64,000 nt of DNA from Neodontobutis hainanensis (Eukaryota; Chordata; Actinopteri; Gobiiformes; Odontobutidae), in NCBI GenBank assembly GCA_024349245.1, contig JALDNG010000080.1, positions 62,001 through 126,000 on the forward strand. The letters are read 5' to 3'. Positions within the stretch are counted from its first letter, which is position 1. Every line of letters begins with the position of its first letter. Below the pieces are notes generated by a model. The model had not been told where the DNA came from and ran no database searches. It was given only the letters and a program-made list of their open reading frames with translations. This document shows, piece after piece, positions 32,767 to 42,860 of the stretch. Both the position numbers and the translations under genes were made by a program.

Positions 32767-32865
32767 TCCTTCCGAGCCAGCCCCAGATCCAGCTCCTTCC
32801 GAGCCAGCCCCAGATCCAGCTCCTTCCGAGCCAGCCCCAGATCCAGCTCCTTCCGGGCCAGCCCC
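32767..32865. repeat. Coding minisatellite, 27-bp units, about 4 copies
   Basis: Units of 'gctccttccgagccagcccc' plus 'agatcca' encode APSEPAPDP. The last unit has 'gggcca' (Gly for Glu). Confidence 0.93.
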
Positions 32866-33157
32866 AGATCCTGACTTTGATCCGTCTGACCCTGATCCTG
32901 CTCGGCTTGACCCTGCTCCTCCTGCTCCTGCTGCTCCACCTGCTCCTGCTCCTCCTGCCCCGCCGAACCCTGATCCTGCCCCGCAAGGCCCTGCCCGTGT
33001 CTGTTCAACCGGTTCCGGTTCCCGTGCCGGTGCCCGTCGTTCTCGGTGCTCTGTCTCCGGATCCCTTCCACCCCTCCGATCATGTACGGGGTGCGTCTTT
33101 GGGGCGGGTGTTTGGACCCGGACCTCATCCTTGACACTGTTCTGTCCCTGTCCACAG

Positions 33158-33440
<283 letters not shown>

Positions 33441-33720
33441 AAAAAAGGGAATGTTACTGTGCTGTCATGGGATGAACAGAAAGAGTCTTAATGAGAATAT
33501 TGTAACCTTTTTGAATTTTTAGTTAAGACACAAAGTGATAAAAATAGATCATACCAACTAAAATGAAGGATGCTCTGAAACAAAGTGCATGTATAAACTA
33601 TGGCCCATTTCTAATCAAGTTGGGATCAAGGGAAAAGGGTAAGGGGGAGGGCTGTGCACCTCCAAATGGAGATTTTGGGGGACCACACTTGAAACGTAAG
33701 ATAATTGCAGTGTCATGTCT

Positions 33721-33935
33721 GCGAAGGTTCTCAGTCATCCAGGTCATCTTGAAGAAAAGGTTAAAGCAAAAGCATCTGGACACAGTTTTCAAGGTGAAGA
33801 CATTTTGTCTTTAATTCCAAGAGACTTTATCGATTCTGAGATTATCTCTGAAAGGACAGTGTGACTCCTGATGTGAGAGTCGTTAAAGGCTCCGGTGAGT
33901 CATTAGTGTCACTTTTATATTCAGGTGTTGTTCTA
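33721..33935 (+). mobile_element. Penelope-like terminal repeat preceding a Penelope coding remnant
   Basis: Contains 'gcgaaggttctcagtcatcc', 'gaagaaaaggttaaagcaaaagcatctgg', 'ttttcaaggtgaagac', 'agactttatcgattctgag' and 'aggacagtgtgactcctgatg'. It lacks the middle 'gggaggagttt' part seen in the copies at 11970 and 45655. It lies directly upstream of the coding remnant in the same orientation. Confidence 0.75.
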
Positions 33936-33944
33936 GAGAGAAAC

Positions 33945-34436
33945 AGAAGGTAAAAGGAAAGAAGAACAACACATTTGTAATGCCCTGAGAGACTGTGGAT
34001 ACCCCAGATGGACTTTCAACAAAACCAAGAGGACACAGAAACCAAACAGACAGGAACCAGGAATAAAAGGGTGTCTGGTTTATCTGAAAAACTTAAAAGG
34101 ATTTTCTACAAACACAACATTCCAGTCCACTTTAAACCAGGAAACAGTCTGTGTCAAAAACTGATCCATCCTAAAGACAAGATCCCCACAAACAGAGTAA
34201 TGTATTTTTTACAGTTCAGTGAAGAGTGCAGTGACAGTTATGTTGGAGAAATAAAACAACAGCTTCACAAGAGGATGTATCAGCACAGAAGAGACAATCC
34301 TGGAGGACCTGAGTCTGCAGTCCACCTCCACCAGCCCCTCTCCTCTGTCCAGACAACAGCCCTGAGCAGACGGAGCACACCTCATACACCACACTGTCAG
34401 GGGAATATTTTTAGACTGTTGACTTATTCAAATTGA
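33945..34436 (+). pseudogene. Penelope-like element, C-terminal part with GIY-YIG endonuclease
   Basis: In one frame 33978-34070 reads ALRDCGYPRWTFNKTKR. After a frameshift, 34080-34310 reads GLSEKLKRIFYKHNIPVHFKP, QKLIHPKDK and VMYFLQFSEECSDSYVGE, then QLHKRMYQHRR and ESAVHLH. The Y..(11)..YVGE spacing followed by H.R..QHRR is the GIY-YIG nuclease of Penelope-like retroelements, known to sit at the C-terminus after the RT. The RT itself is missing. After 34330 the reading leaves the family sequence. At least one frameshift and loss of the rest make it inactive. Confidence 0.85.
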
Positions 34437-34599
34437 AATGGATTTGAAATACATGAATCTTTAACACATTCCTGAGTGCTCCTGCTGCTCTAATAAATTT
34501 AGCAGAAGAGAGTTCTCTTGGTCCACTTTACTTTTTTCTTTATTTGTTTGGTTTCTGACCCAGGAAAGAAATAAAACTAAAAACAGTAAAAGATGAAAA

Positions 34600-34838
34600 G
34601 GCATCAAGAGAAGAATGGGCCTAAACAGAAACAAAGAATAAGGCTGATTTTTATATTTTACATTTTATATTTTGATTGCTGTGTTTTTATATTTATTTTT
34701 TATTTTTTCCTGTGTGATGTGTTTTTTTTTTTTTTTTTTTGCTACAGGCTGCAGGTACAAAATACATTTCATTGTGCTTTGTACAATGCATAACTGTGCA
34801 TGTGACAAATAAAACTTATCTTAAAAAAATATATGTAA
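34600..34838 (+). mobile_element. LINE 3' end
   Basis: T-rich sequence leads to 'aaatacatttcattgtgc', 'tgtacaatgcataactg' and 'gtgacaaataaaacttatctta', the usual closing words of fish jockey/L2-group LINEs. No coding part precedes it. Confidence 0.6.
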
Positions 34839-36114
34839 TTGTGTATGGAACAAATTCAGATGTAAAGTCTTTTCAGTGAACATCTGCTCTGTGGGGTCTG
34901 TCTGTTGGGGGTGTTACACGTGATGATGGCAGTGACAATGAGGTAAATGAAGGCAGCTGGGACAATGAGACTAATGCTTCTGTGATCGGATCATATTTCT
35001 GATGACAGGCTTGTTAGTCTGGAATGCCAATAACATAAGTGAACAAAGGTAACATCTGCTCTACTTTATACTTTGAGTGTGTCATTAAAAAAAAAAGAAC
35101 AATCAGTTTAGAGATTGAAACACTTCAGAAATCAAGACTTTTTATGGACAAGAATTGGCAGATTGTAATGGAAATTATTTCATTGTTTTTACTTGATAGG
35201 AGACATAAAAGAGTGGAAATTATTAACAAAGCAATATAATATTTTGTATGCTCCTTTTATTGGATGGTCTGTGAAAAGTCCAGTTTCTTGTGAAAAATAA
35301 TATACAAAGGACAAAAGTATGGTATCCATTTAGGGTCAGCTTGAACATAAACAAACAAACAAAAAAAAGTCATAAAAGCTGCTCCCCACAGGAGGTCCCC
35401 AGTTGGACCTCCTGGGCCAACTCTTTAAGTAGTTAGTTAATAAAAACCTATGAGAATAATGATTGAACAATAATGTCAATGTTATGCTTACTGGATAGCA
35501 ACAGTTTGGTCTTATATTCGGACAAGAGCTAGATTGGGTGACTTGATTCTCTTGCCTTTGAAAAGACCACAAACAGAATAGAGTAAGTCTAAATTAAAAT
35601 GCTAGGATGAGACTACATAATTTTCTATTTAAATCAGTCAGTCTGCATAATTGTTGATTAAACAGATGCTGAAATCTGCAAATAATCCTCTAGAGTGACA
35701 CATCTCCATCTTCTGGGCGGGCAAGCCTGATCTGCTGTGGCCCAACTTCTTGTCACTTCAGCCAATGTGCGTTGAGCCCGTAAAAACATGGTCAGGAACC
35801 AATAATAAAAAAAAATGATCGTAAACTTGTGACTTAAAAAAACAGGGAAAGCCACAAAAAGCTAGGTTTTTACATTTATGAAAATATTTTTTTTGATTAC
35901 AGTTCCAAGATTACATTTTGTTTATGTTTAACCTGACCCTAGATTGACAAGCATTGAACAATGGACAATATTCTGTCCAGGACAAACCAAACAAACACAA
36001 TTAATTAAGTCCATCTCAAGACAGTCTATGACACACCTGATTAATGTGTTCGTCCCTGAAGTAATAAGACACATCTAAGAGCGAGATCCTTTCTCCCTAA
36101 CACTGACACAGTGT
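34839..36114. other. Unassigned interval
   Basis: AT-rich, no recognised gene or repeat family in about 1.3 kb. Confidence 0.4.
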
Positions 36115-36430
36115 GGGGCGCAGTGGTAGAGCAGTCGTCCTATAACCAGAAGGTTGGCAGTTTGATCCCCCCTCTCCTGTTCATACTGTCGTTGTGTCCT
36201 TGGGCAAGACACTTCACCCACCTTGCCTCCAGTGTCCGTAGCTCTGTTGTATGAATGTGTGTGAGTGTAGAGGTGAGTCTGGTGGTGGTCAGAGAAGGTT
36301 GTGAGTGCCGTGTGTATGACCTCTATGTCTGCTCCAGGTGTGATGTGGATGAATGGAAGCATGATGTAAAGCACTTTGTGTGCCCAAGAAGGGTGCAAAA
36401 AAGTGCTATATAAATGCACACCATTTACCA
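36115..36430 (+). mobile_element. tRNA-derived SINE, long form, nearly intact
   Basis: Head 'ggggcgcagtggtagagcag', 'ggttggcagtttgatccccc', then 'gtccttgggcaagacactt', 'cccaccttgcctccagtg', 'gaatgtgtgtgagtg', 'ctggtggtggtcagagaagg' and 'ctgctccaggtgtgatg'. Tail 'taaagcactttgtgtgcc...aaaagtgctatataaatgcac'. It serves as the reference for the split copy at 30704-33440. The A-box is slightly shortened. Confidence 0.88.
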
Positions 36431-37534
36431 TGAATCATCGTCTGGCTTCTGTTACTTTGCAGCTTTACAGTAGTCTTGTCTTTCTTTTGTTGCATTTATG
36501 TTTACATCATTTGTATTAGGATAACATATGCAATGAGTGTCAGTGTTAGCCCTGCACTTGTCCAGGCTGTACCTGCATCAAGTTTCACAATTTAATGTTA
36601 TCACTCTAGAACTAAGAATTTGTTTTGCAGATTCAAAATGTATATATTGGATATTGTTATGAGTTGTATCTCCCAGGATACGTTGCTCTATTCAATTATT
36701 AATTTAAAATGTATAAATTAGATTATACATTAAGTTATTTAAATTAAAATTAAATAAATCCCCCCAAAGAATTTAGATTTCATTGCCTTAAATTTTATAA
36801 AAAAAATACTTGCAATTTAAACCGTACAATTAGGGTAGCTTTTATTTTTATTTTTTTATTAACGCATTCTAACCTTGCTGAATCTGCCTTTTTACAATTT
36901 ATTGCTTTTAATCACAATTCAATTACAAATTAATCTAAATTCAATAGTTTTATAACTACCTGAAATATTTGAGTTGTTTCTACTTATACATAATACGTTA
37001 TAAAGCCAAGAATTTGAGAAACTTTTTGTCCCCACATACTTTGTTTTAATAGGCCACCAACAATGCCTAAAACACATTTGGACAACCTCCATTATGTGAA
37101 CTAACTAGCGCATATATAGCGCAAGACTGAGTTCTTCAGCACAAACGGACTGGTGATAGCCAGCGAATACAATATCCCGCAACTCAACAAAATGAACAAT
37201 AGTGTAACTGTACAAGTATAATTTAACAAACAGAAAGGCGCACACTCAGAAATCAATGTTTCATTCTCTGTAAAACATAACTGGGCCTAGTGTAAATATG
37301 TTTTTTACATGCAACATAATATAAACATATCATGAATTCCTTTTAAATGAGGTACATAGATTTCACATTGTTAAAAGATTTTTCCTAAATTTTGGTTTAC
37401 ACAGCCACATTGAAGTCCTTGTACTGCATAGTGCTAGGTTCTGGAGTTGCATTAAAGTTAAATTGAATAAAACAAGTCATATAATGGCAGTATAAATAAT
37501 CCTTTATGGACCACACACTGGCAATTGTACAAAC
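36431..37534. other. Unassigned AT-rich interval
   Basis: Very AT-rich, with runs of A and T, and no recognisable feature. Confidence 0.4.
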
Positions 37535-37733
37535 CTTACATTTACATTTATTCATTTAGCTGACGCTTTTATCCAAGGTGACTTACTTTGTTCTACAGTA
37601 ATTACCGCCACTGGAGGCAAGGTGGGTTAAGTGTCTTGCCCAAGGACACAACGACAATATGAACAGTGAAAATCGAATCACCTACCTTACGGTTGAAGGA
37701 CGACCACTCTACCCACTGAGCTACTGCCGCCCC
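37535..37733 (-). mobile_element. tRNA-derived SINE, antisense copy (tail type 'gctttggataaaagcgtc')
   Basis: Same family as 1096-1308. On the minus strand it opens with 'ggggcggcagtagctcagtg' and 'gtagagtggtcgtcc', passes 'tgtccttgggcaagacactt' and 'cccaccttgcctccagtgg', and closes in an AT-rich 'aatgaataaatgtaaatg' tail. The sequence just before that tail differs slightly ('caccttggataaaagcgtc'). Confidence 0.87.
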
Positions 37734-39679
37734 ACCTTAATACCTGTTCAATGCAATTGAATTGTTTGGAAACACAAAACGTTAAGAGGTGTTTTGAGAT
37801 ACCATTTTGTAAATATGTGATAAAATCTCAGTTTAGCCACAACAGCCAAGTCATTTTTCTGTTTTTACAGCCCTAAAAACTTTAAAAACCTAATGGACAA
37901 TCACTACAACAACACAACAATCATTACTGAAATTTGGTCAGTTTTTTGCCATAAAACAGGAACAATAATCCCTCTTGAGAATGAGTCCAAAGCCAGCTTC
38001 TTAGACAAGAAACAGTCAAAGTTGAGTAGTCTAGTACAGTGCTGCTTCAGCTAACGCATTTGCACTCATTTTCACCAGTTATCTTGTTTGCTAGGCCAAG
38101 CACTTGGGGAGGAGTTTTCCACCATCCATGTGCAGAAGCCCTTTTTGTATGAATTCATTAAAGTGCTTTAGTTGTTTGGGGTATGCAAGGTTATGAGCAT
38201 AAATAATGCCAAGCATTAAGTCACAGGCACAAGCATGTCAGTCTGGCTGGCCAGGCTGCACAAATACAGCTAAAATTTTGCTGTATTTGTGTATTATCAA
38301 TTTTTGCTTCTAGCTGTAATACTGATGCATTGCAAACCAAATGTCCCAGCAAACACAAAAGAAAAGGAACAATTTCTCATTACCAATATCAAGAGCAACA
38401 AAAATTGTGTGCCACAAGGTGGCAGCACCTGCGGCTCTGGTGTCACAACTGATGAAACAAGATGTGTATACAAATGAGTAAATTTTTTTCAGTACATCAA
38501 ATACAGAACTGGCAATTTGTTTAATACATTTTTTCAAAAAATGTTGCCCAGTTTATATGAACTTTATTCCCTGACACTTTTATGGTGAAAACAAAAGGTT
38601 TTCTTTTTTAGGAGCCTTGGTGTAGTCATTTAATTGCAACAAAACTATCATAAACTCACTATAAAGTTGCAAAAGGGGTGGCCTTCATCTTCACCGAGGA
38701 AAATGCAAAGTGTTTTGAGAACTGCTGCCCGTTCGCGTTTTGCACTTGTAGCCCTCAAGACATTACATTGATTTATAGGTAGTATAAATACAACTGAAGC
38801 AAATGCTTTGACTGAGTTTTAGATGTGCTGCCATTCTTTATCCTCAAAAAGATTAAATAATTTGGTATAAATATTTGTTTTAAAGTCACAGCCTTTAAAT
38901 ACATATGCAACAGTCTCACTATTTTTAGATGACTGTGTATTTGCCCCAAAAAATCATGCTCTGTTCCAAGTTTACTTAACACAATTAAGTGACAGGAAAA
39001 TGTATGTATATTAGATAGTTTTGATGGATTGCTATGACACTAAGTGTCATAAGTGTATCAAAAGTAAAGATCAATTTTTAAAAATATATGGACAACAGTG
39101 CCTATATTTAAGCCAATAGTGTTTTAATAATTCTGATTTTCTCAAAGCCTCTGCACCACAGTCTTTGCACCTCCACATACAACTGGACAAACAATGAAAA
39201 GAAAGTTGAAGGAAAATATTAGAGATGCAATAGTCAAAACACTAGTGAGAATTTCAGCCTGATTTAAGCTTGAGAGCCAGCCAAGAAAAGTAGAAAGTAC
39301 CACAGGGCTACAGGACCAGACTGGCAGAATGATGATCAGTGCCACTGTAACCACCGACACCTTAATTTGACAACAAAAAGGATTTTTATGTGTGAGATCA
39401 GTAGCATTTCAATTTGAATAAAAAACATACAAAGCTGGACAATAAGTAATTTTTAAATTTGTAAATCTACAATATGCTGCAATATAATTGTGTTCTGCAC
39501 ACCATAGAGTTACCTTCACTTGGGAGGTGCCAAACAGATGAACTCTTAATGCTTAGGGCACTAGCCTTTGAATAGAGGCTTCTATTACAGCAGAAAGGCT
39601 GTACAGTTAGGAAAGAAAACGTATACGTTAGTAGTAGCAGTGTGATCTAATTACTGAATGTGATACATATGGTCAATTT
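37734..39679. other. Mostly unassigned; one hydrophobic open frame at 39142-39360 (minus)
   Basis: No known gene. The minus-strand frame at 39142-39360 (72 codons) predicts two hydrophobic stretches (VALIIILPVW and LTIASLIFSFNFLFIVCPVV) around a short polar loop. It might be an exon of a membrane protein, but I recognise no family and no flanking exons. Confidence 0.3.
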
Positions 39680-40095
39680 GTCTGTTTGATTCTCAGGGTC
39701 AACAGTTACATATGCACACTTGTAAATGCATATGGTTTTAATTTCAATAACGACAACAACCAGTTACTGGATAGGTTAGAGGGAAGGATCACATTTTGTT
39801 TATCTAAATTTCCAGAGGTCCAGCTGTTGATTGGGGGTGACTTTAAAGTGGTATTGGATGAGAGTGTTGTTAGATGGCTGCCCCGTTATCCACTGAAATC
39901 AGTTTCCAAATTAAAATAATTGATAAACAGGTTTGATATGACATTTGAAAAGACAAATTCCCTGACAGTAAGGTTTATACCTGGAGTAATAAAGATGGGT
40001 CCAAGCAATCTTGCTTAGACTACTGGCTTGTCCCCAATAACATTTAGGAAAGTATTCATATTTTAACAACACGTCTAACTGATCACGTAGTACAG
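39680..40095 (+). pseudogene. L1 LINE, endonuclease-domain fragment of ORF2
   Basis: The plus-strand frame at 39686-39919 reads YICTLVNAYGFNFNNDNNQLL, then LLIGGDFKVVLDE. After frame changes follow DSKVYTWSNKDGSKQS-like, LDYWLVPNNI and LTDH (to about 40085). These are the middle and end of the APE-type endonuclease of teleost L1. The GDFN catalytic motif reads GDFK, so the key Asn is lost. Stops occur near 39918 and 39955. The sequence is broken off where the long-TIR element begins at about 40100. Confidence 0.85.
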
Positions 40096-40099
40096 AAGC

Positions 40100-40742
40100 G
40101 TAGTACTATCAATGTTGTTTTTCTGAATTTTTAATTTTTTTGCCAGTATAATTTTCAAGTTATTATTTCGTTTCAAGACATTATTTTATGATAGTTTTTA
40201 CGTTATTTTGTGATACTATTACGTTATTTCATGATAATTATCACGTTATTTTGTGATAACTTTTCTTTTTTCAATACTTTATGCGAAGCAACGTACTACG
40301 TAGCCTACTACGCTTCCGTAGCAACGCGAGGAAGCTGTTCAAGTTCAAGTGTCGAAAACATGGCAAGATATTAATGTTACTGAACATTGACAATATTGAG
40401 ATGAGTATGAGCACCTTGAAACATTTTTTGAAAAAAATGAGGTTGTATAGGCGTAATAATCAGTCAGATCTGTTGGATGTATCCACATTTCTTATTGATC
40501 AACTGGATGGACACAAAAATACGGAAGCTAGAAGGCTACCGATGCTTCCGATAAAACATTGAAAAAAGAAAAGTTATCACAAAATAACGTGATAATTATA
40601 AGAAAAAAACGTGATTTAATCACAAAATAACATGATAGTATCACGAAATAATGTGAAAATTATACTGGCAAAAAAAAAGGCAGAAAAATAATTACCCCCC
40701 GCAAAAAAAGTCAGCCGAAAAACAACATTGATGGTACTGCAT
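40100..40742 (+). mobile_element. Non-autonomous DNA transposon with long TIRs and an integrase-like coding scrap
   Basis: Left TIR about 40101-40276 and right TIR about 40557-40740 are diverged reverse complements. The outer words are 'tagtactatcaatgttg' against 'gcagtaccatcaatgttg', and the inner words are 'gttattttgtgataacttttc' in both orientations. Each arm carries several 'cacgttatttcgtgata'-like subrepeats. Between them, 40340-40562 has an open frame with MSTLKHFLKKMRLYRR and FLIDQLDGHK. I recognise this as the N-terminal region of an integrase-domain protein family found in fish. The catalytic part is absent, so the element is a deletion derivative. No target duplication was fixed. 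Confidence 0.6.
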
Positions 40743-40849
40743 TTTGAAGCCTCAGATAAACACAAATTATTCTTGGGACATTCAATCCAGTGAAACACAT
40801 GTGTTTTAATTGCAAGCAGTCTCAGTTGAAATTATTCAATTCTATATAT

Positions 40850-40872
40850 AGAATATATATATATATATATCA
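40850..40872. repeat. Short (AT)n tract
   Basis: About 11 AT units immediately before the next dispersed repeat. Confidence 0.8.
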
Positions 40873-40876
40873 ACAA

Positions 40877-41062
40877 ACTTATCCATCCATCCATCTTCTA
40901 CCGCTTATCGCGGGGGCAGCAGTCTAAGCGGAGATGCCTAGACTTCCACCTCCCCAGACACTTCCTCCAGCTCTTCCGAGGGGATATGGAGGCGTTCCCC
41001 CGCCAGCCGAGAGACATAGTCCCTCCAGCGTGTCCTGGGCTTCTTGTCCCCTCTTGTCCTTG
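40877..41062 (+). repeat. Dispersed teleost repeat, probable RTE-type LINE 3' end (copy 2)
   Basis: 'tatccatccatccatcttc', 'taccgcttatcgcggggg', 'cagcagtctaagcggagatg', 'cctccagctcttccgagggg' and 'ccgagagacatagtccctcc' match copy 1 at 23012. The family name is recalled, not verified. Confidence 0.75.
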
Positions 41063-41259
41063 TTCACACTGATCACTCGGACAAGTCCGCACTGACACTT
41101 CTAAGCTGTTCTATCTGCAAGCCAAACGATGACCCCAATAGACACATTTTTTTGCTCTTGAGTGCCACTTACTTCTAATAAACAAATTTGGACCAGAAAG
41201 CTGACTCCACTTTCTCCAAAAGTTATTCACTTCTGAATCTATAAATCTTAGTTTCTTGA

Positions 41260-42000
41260 ATGAATATCCTTTAAAATGTCACAACTGCAACCCTTCCAAG
41301 CAGCAGTGTGTTAGGAGTTATGTCCCTTCTGAACTCTTCTTGGCTTCTGGCATCTAAGGTCTTTCATTAGCCAGGTTAGCTGCCATGTACAGTTGATTGA
41401 AGTCATAACATACAGTTTATTGTCTCTAACCAGGCCTAATGGTCCTGTTCCTGCTTTTGGTTTGAGAGTATAAGTATCTTATTACTTTGTGTTGGAGTAA
41501 GTCTTTGTGGACTATCCTGCCTCCTTTGGCCTGACTGGACCCATGGTTTAAGGAAGACTCTTCCAGCTTTTAAGATGTCTTCAACATTATTTGTAATTTT
41601 TTCCAGGTGTTCTGGGTCATTTTCAGTGGTCAAAATATCATCAACTTAACAGTCCTCCTCCAGGATGCTCTGCTCCTCTTCACAGTGGGTAAAAAATGGC
41701 AGTTTTGTAATTTCCCGCACAGCGAGTTAGGCTATGCATTCTGCTGGACCAATATTAACTCGGTTGATGGCATACTCACCGATCTCTTCTTCTTAGCTGT
41801 CCCTTGAGAGTAATCTATGGAGGTGCATCTCTTGGTCCTGATCCACACAGAATTGTACATTTAATTTCCTCCTGACTGACAGTTACCAAAGCAACAGCCA
41901 CCGCACTTGGGTTCACAGGCTGCTCCCATGCTGTCCCATTTCCACTAATCCAGAAATTCTTTGCTGGCAACTGCACTTTGGCTCTGACTTCTCTTGAACT
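41260..42000 (-). pseudogene. BEL/Pao-like retroelement, reverse transcriptase remnant
   Basis: Minus-strand RT relic. Near 41634-41648 the frame reads stop-VDDILTTENDPEHLEKI. The catalytic YVDD box is recognisable, but its Tyr codon has become a stop. It is followed by AGRVFLKPWVQSGQ (about 41540) and, after a frameshift, DNKLYVMTSIN (41375-41425). The order YVDD, 'FLKPWV.SGQ', 'LYVMTSIN' is that of BEL/Pao RTs as I know them from fish. Upstream pieces (41700-41960) fit the linker before the palm only loosely. Protease- and gag-like pieces lie further upstream on the same strand (42000-42860), in the normal gag-pro-RT order. Many stops; inactive. Confidence 0.7.
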
Positions 42001-42010
42001 GCTGATCTCT

Positions 42011-42225
42011 TCACATTTCCCACTTTGCTCGCTCTATGAGGCTGCTGTTCTCATAGAGCGAGCAAACTGGGTTTTGTTTGGCAATTTTACTGAGGCCATA
42101 ACAGATGAGATGGTGCACCTTTTCAGTTCCTCTCGAGATTTTGATTCTCACTTTTAAGAGGTATCTTTTTGTTTTGACTTGTACTGCCATTCCTTCAATT
42201 CTATAGATAGTTAATGTGTCTCTCA
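42011..42225 (-). pseudogene. BEL/Pao-like protease-region fragment
   Basis: The minus-strand frame reads MAVQVKTKRYLLKVRIKISRG and EKVHHLICYGLSKIA. This resembles the segment after the protease in fish BEL/Pao polyproteins. It ends where a SINE fragment interrupts the element on its upstream side (42226). Position and strand agree with the RT relic below it. Confidence 0.5.
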
Positions 42226-42290
42226 ACCGGAAGGTTGGTGGTTTCATTACTGCTCTCCTCACAGTTCATACTGTCGTTGTGTCCTGAAGT
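42226..42290 (+). mobile_element. SINE fragment inside the BEL/Pao relic
   Basis: 'ctcaaccggaaggttggtgg' and 'cagttcatactgtcgttgtg' match the anticodon-to-middle part of the local SINE family. It is only about 65 bp long and lies between the gag-like and protease-like parts. Confidence 0.6.
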
Positions 42291-42294
42291 GGTC

Positions 42295-42860
42295 ATGTTT
42301 GACCTTGCAGCTTGTGCTACTACAGATCTTCTTTCCTCTTCTTCTGCAATTCTTTCAGCTCTAACAAACTCTGCTTTTCTTGCCTGAAGTCTATTATTTA
42401 TCACTTCGAGCTGCTTCACTCTGCCTTCGGTCACCTTTTTCTTTGGATTCCATCCAGAAAAGGTCACATTTTCCAAACTACTCTGCTCTTATTGCTCTCC
42501 TAGATCAGCTTTTCCACAAAATTCAACTGCACTTCATATTCACTTCTATTCACAAGCTCCACTTCATCCTGATCAGCACCTGACCAGCACCGTCTTTCAT
42601 ATCAGCTCTGTACTCCTAACTTGTTCAACTTACATTTATTGAGTCAGTGGTGAGCTTTTTGACCTCCTCTTGTTGTTCCACCATCATATTGCGGCCTCCT
42701 CTGCTCAAAATGTTGGCTTGTTTGGTAAACGTAGATTTAGCCATGGTCCGTTCCTGCGTGAGTTGCTTCACTGTTTTTCCAAACACTCCAATGCCATTTT
42801 GGACTGGTAACTGCAGCAGTGTGATGAACACCTTGATAATCCTCCTTGTGTTGAAAGACA
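42295..42860 (-). pseudogene. BEL/Pao-like gag-region fragment
   Basis: Minus-strand open pieces at 42625-42861 and 42201-42476 encode charged, helix-forming sequence: TFTKQANILSRGG, EEVKKLTTDS, then VKQLEVINNRLQARKAEF and ERIAEEEERR. The first piece resembles the start of fish BEL/Pao Gag. Its position upstream of the protease and RT remnants on the same strand supports this. Several stops separate the two pieces. The family call is by resemblance and context. Confidence 0.5.

Noticed and set aside
34230..34320. GIY-YIG-type nuclease motif read as a free homing endonuclease
   Set aside because: Flanking sequence on both sides matches the C-terminal part of Penelope-like retroelements, and terminal repeats adjoin.
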